From positions 1 to 40,811 of the forward strand of contig JBIICS010000008.1 of assembly GCA_044238735.1 (NCBI GenBank): DNA of 40,811 nt, in the 5' to 3' direction. Shown here piece after piece: positions 7,065 through 14,134 of the stretch (its first letter is position 1; every line of letters begins with the position of its first letter). The stretch comes from JBIICS01 sp044238735 (GTDB lineage Bacteria > Bacteroidota > Bacteroidia > UBA4408). A program made the position numbers and the translations under genes. The notes beneath the pieces were generated by a model. The model saw only the letters and a program-made list of their open reading frames with translations, did not search any database and was not told where the DNA came from.

Positions 7065-8852
7065 TTAATTCATTTGATTCTGATTTAAGCTTCTGTAAAC
7101 TCCGTGTTCGATGTTCAATAACTCTTGATGGGTTCCAAGCTCAGCAACCTTTCCCTTTTCCAATACCACGATTTTATCGGCATTACGAATAGTGGATAAA
7201 CGGTGTGCAATAATTAAAGAAGTTCTGCCTTCCATTAATGTATCCAAGGCCTCCTGAACCAGCCTTTCCGATTCAGAATCTAAGGAGCTGGTGGCTTCAT
7301 CTAAAATTAAGATGGAAGGATTCTTTAAAACCGCTCTGGCAATTGCAATCCTTTGGCGTTGCCCTCCCGAAAGCTTTACTCCACGCTCACCAACTAATGT
7401 ATTGTATTTTTCTGGAAAACTTTCAATGAATGAATGTGCATTCGCTTTTTTTGCAGCCTCTTCAATTTCATCCTGGCTAGCGTTGGGCTTACCATAAGCA
7501 ATATTTTCTCGGATAGTTCCACCAAACAAAATTACATCTTGCGGAACAATGGCCATATTCTCTCTTAAACGGGTTAAGCTGTATTCGCTTACATTTTTAT
7601 CATCAATTAAAATTGAACCCGAATTAACATCGTAAAAACGCATCACCAGCTGGGCAATAGTACTTTTACCAGCTCCACTTTGTCCTACTAAGGCTATTTT
7701 TTGTCCATTTAGCGCATCAAATGAAACATCATTCAATATCTGCATTTCGGGTCTGCTTGGATATGTAAAAGCCACGTTTTTAAACTTTATGTTTCCGGTA
7801 ATTTTTAGAGTTGATTGTGTCCCCGTTGTTAAATCTATTTTTTCGCTTTTTTCTTCTAATAATTCAAATACTCTTTCGGTAGCACCTATAGCTTTCTGTA
7901 TTTGCGCATAAAGCTCTGCAACTCCCCCAAAGGATGCGCCAACAAATACAGAATAAAGCACAAAGGATATTAGCTCACCAACCGATAACTCGCCCCTTAT
8001 GCTTAAGGTAACGCCGTACCATACCACGGCTACAATAGCCCCAAACAAACAAAAAATTATGAATGATGCAAAGTATCCTCTGTATTGCCCACCTTTAATA
8101 GCGGTTTTAACAACCTCATCAATACTCTTTCTGTATCTTAAAACTTCAAAAGACTCATTTGCAAAGGCCTTTACGCTTGCAATAGCCTGCATGGTTTCCT
8201 CTACAATTGTGTTAGAAACCGCAACTTTATCCTGAACTTCTTTTCCGTATTTCCTGATAAATCTTCCAAAAAAAACAGCTGCAACAGCTACTACGGGAAC
8301 AATTGAGATCATTAACAGCGTAAGTGAAACCGACTTTAATGAAAGTAAAATTAAACCGCCTACAATTAATATAACTTGGCGTAAAAACTCGGCAATAGTA
8401 GTAGTTAGAGTATCTTGTATTTGGGTAATATCACTCGATATTCTGCTATTTAATTCTCCCACCCTTTTTTGTGTAAAAAAAGACATGGGCAATTGAATTA
8501 AATGCGTGTAAAGCGCAGTTCGAAGGTTAGCCAAAGTATGTTCAGTGTAACTTACAAATAGAAATATTCTGAAAAATGAAAATAACGATTGAAAGACTAG
8601 TATAAAAAAAAGGAAAAGTGCAATATTATTGGCTTTTTCAAAATCCTTATTTTTAGCACAATCTACAAGATCTCCCATAAATTGAGGAAAAACAAGCGCA
8701 GTGGCACCTGTACCTATCAAAAAAAACAAACCCAGAAAAAACTTCCATTTATGCCCTCCGGTATAATTAAATACTTTAATAGCCCGCTTTAAACTCTCGT
8801 TTGTAATTTTTGCTTTGGGTAAGTCTTCGGTATCTTTAATTTTTCTGGCCAT
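7065..8852 (-). CDS. ABC exporter, fused permease and ATPase (MsbA-like)
   Basis: A 595-residue half-transporter that would work as a homodimer in the inner membrane. Residues about 35-320 form the six-helix transmembrane domain, with the usual N-terminal cytoplasmic elbow. The ATPase domain has Walker A GQSGAGKST (390-398), the signature LSGGQRQR, Walker B ILILDEATSSLD and the H-loop IIAHRLST, so it looks fully active. Relatives flip lipids or export drugs or peptides; the substrate cannot be read from the sequence. It stands alone: convergent with the SiaC-like gene, with a gene-poor region upstream. Confidence 0.9.
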   Translation of the reverse strand: MARKIKDTEDLPKAKITNESLKRAIKVFNYTGGHKWKFFLGLFFLIGTGATALVFPQFMGDLVDCAKNKDFEKANNIALFLFFILVFQSLFSFFRIFLFVSYTEHTLANLRTALYTHLIQLPMSFFTQKRVGELNSRISSDITQIQDTLTTTIAEFLRQVILIVGGLILLSLKSVSLTLLMISIVPVVAVAAVFFGRFIRKYGKEVQDKVAVSNTIVEETMQAIASVKAFANESFEVLRYRKSIDEVVKTAIKGGQYRGYFASFIIFCLFGAIVAVVWYGVTLSIRGELSVGELISFVLYSVFVGASFGGVAELYAQIQKAIGATERVFELLEEKSEKIDLTTGTQSTLKITGNIKFKNVAFTYPSRPEMQILNDVSFDALNGQKIALVGQSGAGKSTIAQLVMRFYDVNSGSILIDDKNVSEYSLTRLRENMAIVPQDVILFGGTIRENIAYGKPNASQDEIEEAAKKANAHSFIESFPEKYNTLVGERGVKLSGGQRQRIAIARAVLKNPSILILDEATSSLDSESERLVQEALDTLMEGRTSLIIAHRLSTIRNADKIVVLEKGKVAELGTHQELLNIEHGVYRSLNQNQMN

Positions 8853-9040
8853 AATTATGAGGTGTAAATTTCCTCATTTAATCTTAATAATGGAACAATT
8901 ATTTAATTAAACTATTTAACAATAATTTTTTGCATTTGATTGATTATTGTACAAATTTTAAAATCACTTTTAAAGGCATATTACTGAAAAATGGTTGTTA
9001 AAAAGCCTTTAAAGCTAATCTCTGTATGGGCTAGAAGAAA

Positions 9041-9066
9041 GTTTAGTGAAAGTCGTTTCACTAAAC
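9041..9066. repeat. Perfect 11-bp inverted repeat with 4-base loop
   Basis: GTTTAGTGAAA (9041-9051) pairs perfectly with TTTCACTAAAC (9056-9066) around GTCG. On the plus strand ATTTTTG follows, so it may act as a terminator of an unseen small RNA. Alternatively it is an operator or a translation-control hairpin just upstream of the ATG at 9077. Confidence 0.7.
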
Positions 9067-9076
9067 ATTTTTGCAC

Positions 9077-9175
9077 ATGAAAAAGTCAAACAAAAGCGCT
9101 ATTGGGCATGCGGAAGCAAAGATGTTACTGGTTGGGAAAAAAGGGAAAAATAAGCATAGTTGTTTAGGAAAGTAA
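9077..9175 (+). CDS. Possible 32-residue basic microprotein
   Basis: A short frame starting MKKSNKSAIGHAEAK and ending KNKHSCLGK. It has ten lysines, one Cys and no membrane segment or signal peptide. It begins 10 bases after the perfect hairpin. I recognise no family. Such a short frame can occur by chance, and no good promoter is visible close upstream; conservation would decide. Confidence 0.3.
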   Translation: MKKSNKSAIGHAEAKMLLVGKKGKNKHSCLGK

Positions 9176-9204
9176 TGAAGTATTTATGACTGAACTTATG
9201 TATC

Positions 9205-9236
9205 AAATAAAAAAGCGACCCCTTAAAGGAGTCGCT
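9205..9236 (-). terminator. Terminator after secG
   Basis: On the minus strand a stem of AGCGAC pairing with GTCGCT (9236-9231 with 9219-9214) is followed by a run of T. It lies 18 bases past the secG stop and closes the miaB-secG operon. Confidence 0.85.
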
Positions 9237-9254
9237 CTCGTTAAAAAAATTTTA

Positions 9255-9632
9255 TTAATTAGAAGGGGCAGCGGGGGAAACTGGAGCTGAGGCAGGGGCT
9301 GGAGCAGAATTACCTCCGGGTGCTGGGGCAGCAGGCTGATTTTGCACAGGCGCAACAGGTGTATTTTCGATTTTCTCTTTTAATTCAGACTCTTCCTGAA
9401 CCGGACCTTGAGAACTGGTTGTACCCATTTTAGAAAACATGGCTAAAACAATGAGTGCAATGGCTAAAGACCAAGTGGCCTTTTCTAAAAAATCGGATGT
9501 TTTTTGAACACCCATAATTTGAGAACCTGATCCTCCGGTAGCTAATCCACCACCTTTAGAATTCTGAATTAATACAACTACAATTAATAATACACAAACA
9601 ATAATTGTTAATACGGTTAAAAGAGTACCCAT
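9255..9632 (-). CDS. secG: Preprotein translocase subunit SecG
   Basis: A small inner-membrane partner of SecYE. There are two transmembrane helices: residues about 3-22, and about 52-70 (WSLAIALIVLAMFS). The conserved loop between them reads QNSKGGGLATGG...QIMGVQKTSDFLEKATW, diagnostic of SecG. At 125 residues it is longer than the usual 75-110, because the C-terminus is a long Pro/Ala-rich tail. Its ATG overlaps the stop of the upstream gene (TAATG), and it is the last gene of the operon. Confidence 0.93.
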   Translation of the reverse strand: MGTLLTVLTIIVCVLLIVVVLIQNSKGGGLATGGSGSQIMGVQKTSDFLEKATWSLAIALIVLAMFSKMGTTSSQGPVQEESELKEKIENTPVAPVQNQPAAPAPGGNSAPAPASAPVSPAAPSN

Positions 9633-10663
9633 TATTTTTCCTTACTAAGTTTATTACATTTTTCGATTAGGGACGCAAAGTAAGCACTTTTTTCGGGAAA
9701 TTTCAAACTTAATATTTCATAAGCTTTTATTGCCTTTTTAAAATTGCCCTGCATCTCAAATATTTTTGCCAACGTTTCGCTGTAAATCTCTTCATTTTCT
9801 TGAGAACTTTGCCTTGCCCGCTCGGGTGGACTATAAAAAACACCTTTTTGAGGAACTATGCGGGGCTCTTCTGTTATAAACTTATCAATTAAATCGCTCT
9901 GCATCTTTTTGGTATCATCTTGTTGTTTTAAAGTAGGCTCTTTAACATCCACTTTCTTTACTAGTTTCGATTCCTTAACCTCGTACTCCTGAGGAATGCC
10001 TCTTGCTCTTACAAATTTTAACCACTCAGTAAAATTTAATGGCTCTTCAACTTTTATAGTTTCTTTTATATTGGGGTTTTCTGTTGCTAACTGTTGGTTT
10101 TGTTCAATTTCAATTATTTCGTCGTTATCTTTAATCTCCTCCTCAATAGAAGCAGTCTCAGAATTATCAAGTTGTTTGTTGGAAGTTTCTTGTTCTTCTT
10201 TAATTATCTCAAGCTCAGACTTTGGCAATGCAAGCAAATCAAGGGGTTTAGCTTCAACAGGCACTTCCGCTAATTGCTTTAACTGTAATTTTATTTCGAA
10301 TAGTAAATTTTCAAGTTTTTTAATTTCTTCCGAAGAATCCGGTTTATCTAAATCTGGAGCAACTTCTACTAAAACTTTTTCTTCGGTTTCATTTTGGGGA
10401 ATAAAATCAACATCAGATTGGATTTTTGTTGTTGGATAATAAATTAAATCATATAATAATTCCCGATCGCCGGAATAAACTGCTGCAGTTTTAATTTGAT
10501 CGGAAAACTCAATGAATTCTGAATTAAAATAAGCCTTGGCTAATAAAGATTTTGATACACCAAAATAAGGATACTTGGCACAAACATTCTCTAAAAATTT
10601 AACAACAGATTCATTAATCAGAAAAGGTTGCTCAACTAAAGCATATAAATCATTTTTATTCAT
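9632..10663 (-). CDS. Hypothetical protein with TPR-like C-terminus
   Basis: A 343-residue protein without signal peptide or membrane helix. An N-terminal globular part (about 1-95) is followed by an acidic, low-complexity Glu/Lys/Asn region (about 95-260). A C-terminal helical hairpin resembles a tetratricopeptide unit (ETLAKIFEMQGNFKKAIKAYEILSLKFPEKSAYF). It is tightly packed between lptE and secG, overlapping both neighbours by one to three bases, which implies translational coupling. The function is unknown; an envelope-related adaptor is plausible from context only. Confidence 0.75.
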   Translation of the reverse strand: MNKNDLYALVEQPFLINESVVKFLENVCAKYPYFGVSKSLLAKAYFNSEFIEFSDQIKTAAVYSGDRELLYDLIYYPTTKIQSDVDFIPQNETEEKVLVEVAPDLDKPDSSEEIKKLENLLFEIKLQLKQLAEVPVEAKPLDLLALPKSELEIIKEEQETSNKQLDNSETASIEEEIKDNDEIIEIEQNQQLATENPNIKETIKVEEPLNFTEWLKFVRARGIPQEYEVKESKLVKKVDVKEPTLKQQDDTKKMQSDLIDKFITEEPRIVPQKGVFYSPPERARQSSQENEEIYSETLAKIFEMQGNFKKAIKAYEILSLKFPEKSAYFASLIEKCNKLSKEK

Positions 10664-11163
10664 TACCAGTTTGTAAAAGCTCTGTTAAAAATATCTTGTG
10701 AAATTTGGGTATTAATTTCCTTTATTAATTGCTCTTCAACAGTTGCTAAATTTTGATTACTAGGAAAATCAGCATATCGTGTGAAATCGGTTTCAAAATT
10801 CTGCTTTTCATCTTTACTATTACTAAATTTTACATGAACAGTTATTGATAAACGATTACTTGCAGCAATCTGATTACCCTGGACAGCAACAGGGTTTGTA
10901 ACATAATTATTTACAGAGCCCTCTAGCTGCACATCTCCTCCCGAATTAATAAATGTTAAATTAGTTTGGGTTGTAAAAACATCCCTTAACGACTCTGTGA
11001 ATTTTTGACTAATGCTCGGTTGTGCCAATGCAGCATAATTAGGAAAATTTTTAATTGTAATCGTTTTAATATCAGGACTAATAGAGGCACCCGTAAACGA
11101 ATAATTTACTTTACACCCCCCCATAATTATTAAAACACCGATTATGCTAATTATTTTTATCAA
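10663..11163 (-). CDS. lptE: LptE-family LPS assembly lipoprotein
   Basis: A 166-residue outer-membrane lipoprotein expected to plug the LptD barrel and help insert lipopolysaccharide. The start is a TTG at 11163: a stop codon lies two codons upstream in frame, and the signal peptide (MIKIISIIGVLIIMGGC) begins right there. The mature part begins CKVNYSFTGASISPDIKTITIKNFPN, typical of the Bacteroidota LptE family, and ends with a helical segment (EEQLIKEINTQISQDIFNRAF). It overlaps the next gene by TAATG and follows the sigma-54-type regulator by about 60 bases. Confidence 0.85.
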   Translation of the reverse strand: MIKIISIIGVLIIMGGCKVNYSFTGASISPDIKTITIKNFPNYAALAQPSISQKFTESLRDVFTTQTNLTFINSGGDVQLEGSVNNYVTNPVAVQGNQIAASNRLSITVHVKFSNSKDEKQNFETDFTRYADFPSNQNLATVEEQLIKEINTQISQDIFNRAFTNW

Positions 11164-11221
11164 CTTTTATTATTATGTATTCTTTATTATATAAACTAAT
11201 CATGTTTAAGTTTTAAAACGC

Positions 11222-12475
11222 CTACTCTACAATATTATATTCATTAATCTTCCTGTATAAAGTACGCTCAGAAATTCCTAATTCACGAGCGGCAGTTTTT
11301 CTCTTTCCTTTATGTTTTTTTAAGGCCTTTACAATCATTTCTTTTTCTTTATCCTGCAGTGATAATGAATCTTCAATTTCAATTAGCTCTTTCACTGGAG
11401 ATGATTGAACAAAGGGCTTAGCATCGTGAACTTCTATTGACGGTTGATCAAAATTTTTTACAGTTCCCACATCCGAAATAATTCTTTGTATTTCTGTTGC
11501 ATGAGATCTGGCAAAGTCTGCTCCCTCAATGTTTCCGGAACTTTGTAGCATTTCAAGAAATAATTTCTTAAGTTCTACTACATCACGTTTTAAATCGAAC
11601 AATACTTTATAAAGTATTTCTCGTTCATTGCTAAAATCACCACGCTGAGTTTCTGTATCTCCAACAACCGCTGGCAAACCGGGCTTAGCAAACGAATCTT
11701 GAGGCAAATAATTTACAAGCACAGTGGCCGAAATTTCGCGCTCGTGCTCAATTGCAGAAATTTGTTCGGTTATATTTTTAAGCTGTCTGATGTTTCCTGG
11801 CCAAAAATAATTGGATAATAAATTAACCGCATCGGGTAATAATTTAATGTGGGGCATTCTGTAACGAGTAGCAAAATCCGCAGCAAACTTTCTAAATAAC
11901 AGATATATATCTTCCTTACGGTTTCGTAAGGGAGGGATAACGATTGGAACCGAATTTAAACGATAAAATAAATCTTCTCTAAATCTTCCTCTTGAGATAG
12001 CTTCGTTCATTTTTACATTAGTAGCAGCTACCACACGAACATCGGTTTTCAAAACTTTGCTTGAACCAACTTTAATAAACTCACCGCTTTCTAAAACACG
12101 CAGAAGTCTTGCTTGCGTTGCTAGTGGCAACTCCCCCACTTCATCTAAAAAAATAGTACCGCCATTAGCCACTTCAAAATAACCTTTACGGGCTTCGTGT
12201 GCTCCTGTAAAAGAACCTTTTTCATGACCAAATAACTCTGAATCTATTGTTCCTTCTGGTATTGCACCGCAGTTAACGGCTATGTAAGGACCGTGTTTTC
12301 GGGTACTTAGTTGATGAATTATTTGAGGAAAAACTTCTTTTCCACTTCCACTCTCTCCGGTAATTAAAACTGACAAATCAGTTCCTGCAACCTGACGGGC
12401 AATATCAATGGCCCTGTCTAACGAAGCAGATACTCCAATAATTCCAAATCTGTTTTTTATATCCTGAATTTCCAT
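11222..12475 (-). CDS. Sigma-54-interacting AAA+ transcriptional regulator
   Basis: A 417-residue enhancer-binding protein without a receiver or sensor domain at its N-terminus; the AAA+ domain starts almost at once. Walker A is GESGSGKE (40-47). The sigma-54 contact loop is GSFTGA (87-92), Ser in place of the usual Ala. Walker B is IFLDEVGELP (about 108-117), with the arginine-containing sensor FREDLFYRLNSVPI after it. The C-terminus is a Fis-type helix-turn-helix (KTAARELGISERTLYRKINEY). The region between AAA+ and HTH, about 120 residues, is variable. It sits between miaB and lptE, an arrangement I associate with Bacteroidota. Targets are unknown. Confidence 0.9.
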   Translation of the reverse strand: MEIQDIKNRFGIIGVSASLDRAIDIARQVAGTDLSVLITGESGSGKEVFPQIIHQLSTRKHGPYIAVNCGAIPEGTIDSELFGHEKGSFTGAHEARKGYFEVANGGTIFLDEVGELPLATQARLLRVLESGEFIKVGSSKVLKTDVRVVAATNVKMNEAISRGRFREDLFYRLNSVPIVIPPLRNRKEDIYLLFRKFAADFATRYRMPHIKLLPDAVNLLSNYFWPGNIRQLKNITEQISAIEHEREISATVLVNYLPQDSFAKPGLPAVVGDTETQRGDFSNEREILYKVLFDLKRDVVELKKLFLEMLQSSGNIEGADFARSHATEIQRIISDVGTVKNFDQPSIEVHDAKPFVQSSPVKELIEIEDSLSLQDKEKEMIVKALKKHKGKRKTAARELGISERTLYRKINEYNIVE

Positions 12476-12494
12476 TCTTTAAATTCAACTACTA

Positions 12495-13940
12495 TTATTT
12501 GCGATTAACCACCTTAACAACTTTACCAATTAACGTTGTGCTCGTACACCTTTCAACCATTACATCCACATAGTCACCGCGTTTTAAATCACCTTTATCA
12601 AAAACCACCACGGTATTTTGGGTGTTTCTTCCAAATAATTGTTCAGTCGATTTTTTTGAAATCCCTTCAATTAAAACCCGGTGAATTTTTCCAACAGCAG
12701 CATTTGTTTTCTTTGCAGAAAGCGTTTGTTGTAAATTTACTATTTCAGTTAACCTTCTGTTTTTAACTTCTTCCGGAATATCATCTTTATATCTTCGTTC
12801 GGCCAGTGTTTTAGGACGCTCGGAATATTTAAACATAAACGCAAAATCATAACCCACCCAATCCATTAAACTCAGTGTATCCTGATGTTCGTCTTCTGTT
12901 TCGGAGCAAAACCCGGCAATAACATCGGTAGATATTGCACAATCGGGCATAAATCGTTTTATAGCGTTTATCTTATCCATATACCAGTCGCGGGTATAGG
13001 TTCGATTCATCAGCTCTAAAACACGGGTGTTTCCACTTTGAACAGGCAAATGAATGTATTTGCAAATATTTTCATATTTAGCCATAGTTGACAGAACATC
13101 ATCGGTTATGTCTTTGGGATGTGAGGTACTAAACCTCACTCTTAAAAGGGGATTAACCAAAGCAACTCGCTCTAACAACTGTGCAAAATTAACTGAACTC
13201 GCTATTTGTTCGGGGGTTAAGGATTCTTTTTTTAAACCTCCGCCAGCCCATAGATAGGAATCAACATTTTGTCCTAACAAAGTTACCTCACGATATCCGT
13301 TTTTAAATAAATCCTCTGCTTCTTTAACAATACTATCTGCATCTCTACTACGTTCTCTTCCGCGGGTAAAAGGAACCACACAAAAAGAACACATGTTATC
13401 ACAACCCCTTGTAATACTGATAAAAGCTGTAACACCATTAGAATCTAACCTTACCGGATTAATATCGGCATAAGTTTCCTCTTTGGATAAAATTACGTTA
13501 ACAGCCTTCTGACCACCTTCTACAGTTCCAATTAAGGCCGGTAAATCGCGATAGGCATCTGGACCTACAACTAAATCTACCAATTGCTCCTCTTCCAGTA
13601 ATTTCGATTTTAGTCGCTCGGCCATACATCCCAAAACTCCAACCACTAATCCGGGCTTCTCTTTCTTTCGTTTTTTAAAATCCTGTAAACGTTGCCTTAC
13701 TCGTAATTCAGCATTTTCTCTTATGGCGCAGGTGTTTAATAAAATTACATCTGCATCTTCAGTATTTTTTGTGGTCGAGAATCCCTCACCAATTAAAATG
13801 GAAGCTACAATTTCAGAATCAGAAAAATTCATCTGGCAACCATAACTTTCTAAATATAATTTTTTTCCATTTGCATTGGATTCATTAACTAGTTCCAATG
13901 CTTCACCTTGTCTAGACTCGTCTATTACTTTATTTTCCAC
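12495..13940 (-). CDS. miaB: tRNA-2-methylthio-N6-dimethylallyladenosine synthase
   Basis: A radical-SAM methylthiotransferase that modifies A37 of tRNAs reading codons that start with U. At 481 residues it begins at a GTG (13940). The N-terminal UPF0004 domain holds the auxiliary-cluster cysteines C35 (SYGCQMN), C71 (LNTCAIRENA) and C105 (GCMAE). The radical-SAM cluster is C180, C184 and C187 (GCDNMCSFCVVPFTRGRERSR). A TRAM domain closes the protein. The combination LNTCAIRENAE with RGRERSR favours MiaB over RimO or MtaB. It is the first gene of the operon. Confidence 0.95.
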   Translation of the reverse strand: MENKVIDESRQGEALELVNESNANGKKLYLESYGCQMNFSDSEIVASILIGEGFSTTKNTEDADVILLNTCAIRENAELRVRQRLQDFKKRKKEKPGLVVGVLGCMAERLKSKLLEEEQLVDLVVGPDAYRDLPALIGTVEGGQKAVNVILSKEETYADINPVRLDSNGVTAFISITRGCDNMCSFCVVPFTRGRERSRDADSIVKEAEDLFKNGYREVTLLGQNVDSYLWAGGGLKKESLTPEQIASSVNFAQLLERVALVNPLLRVRFSTSHPKDITDDVLSTMAKYENICKYIHLPVQSGNTRVLELMNRTYTRDWYMDKINAIKRFMPDCAISTDVIAGFCSETEDEHQDTLSLMDWVGYDFAFMFKYSERPKTLAERRYKDDIPEEVKNRRLTEIVNLQQTLSAKKTNAAVGKIHRVLIEGISKKSTEQLFGRNTQNTVVVFDKGDLKRGDYVDVMVERCTSTTLIGKVVKVVNRK

Positions 13941-13956
13941 TCTTTTTTAATTTTTG

Positions 13957-13988
13957 CAAATGTAACTATAATTAAAAATACTGCCAAA
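13957..13988 (-). promoter_or_regulatory. miaB operon promoter
   Basis: TTTG (13988-13985), then 20 bases, then TACATTTG (13964-13957): an exact match to the Bacteroidota housekeeping promoter. It sits 17 bases before the GTG start, so the leader is very short. Confidence 0.7.
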
Positions 13989-14072
13989 CTGTCAGCGTTA
14001 TTTAACTTAATTTATAATATCCTGAATTAGTGATGTTTAGTTAGGTGTTACTGGACTTTTATGGGGTTAACA

Positions 14073-14105
14073 TTTGGAATTAAAGAACTTTTGTGTTTTT
14101 CTTTG
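14073..14105 (+). promoter_or_regulatory. Candidate topA promoter
   Basis: TTTG (14073-14076), 21 bases, then TTTCTTTG (14098-14105), one mismatch from TAnnTTTG. The topA ATG is 30 bases downstream. Confidence 0.45.
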
Positions 14106-14134
14106 CACCCTTATAAACTTTAAAATCCCGTTTT

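Larger units (their letters stand above)
8853..9254. other. Intergenic region with two inverted repeats and a tiny ORF
   Basis: About 400 bases between two minus-strand genes. It contains a 9-bp inverted repeat (8969-8977 with 9005-9013), a perfect 11-bp hairpin (9041-9066), a possible 32-codon plus-strand ORF (9077-9175) and the secG terminator. No larger reading frame or known RNA family was recognised. Confidence 0.6.

Noticed and set aside
9066..9073. CATTTTTG as promoter of the 32-residue frame
   Set aside because: It ends four bases before the ATG, so transcription would begin inside the frame.
9996..10439. 147-residue plus-strand frame opposite the TPR-like gene
   Set aside because: Its Ser/Phe-rich composition is the antisense of the Glu/Lys-rich region.
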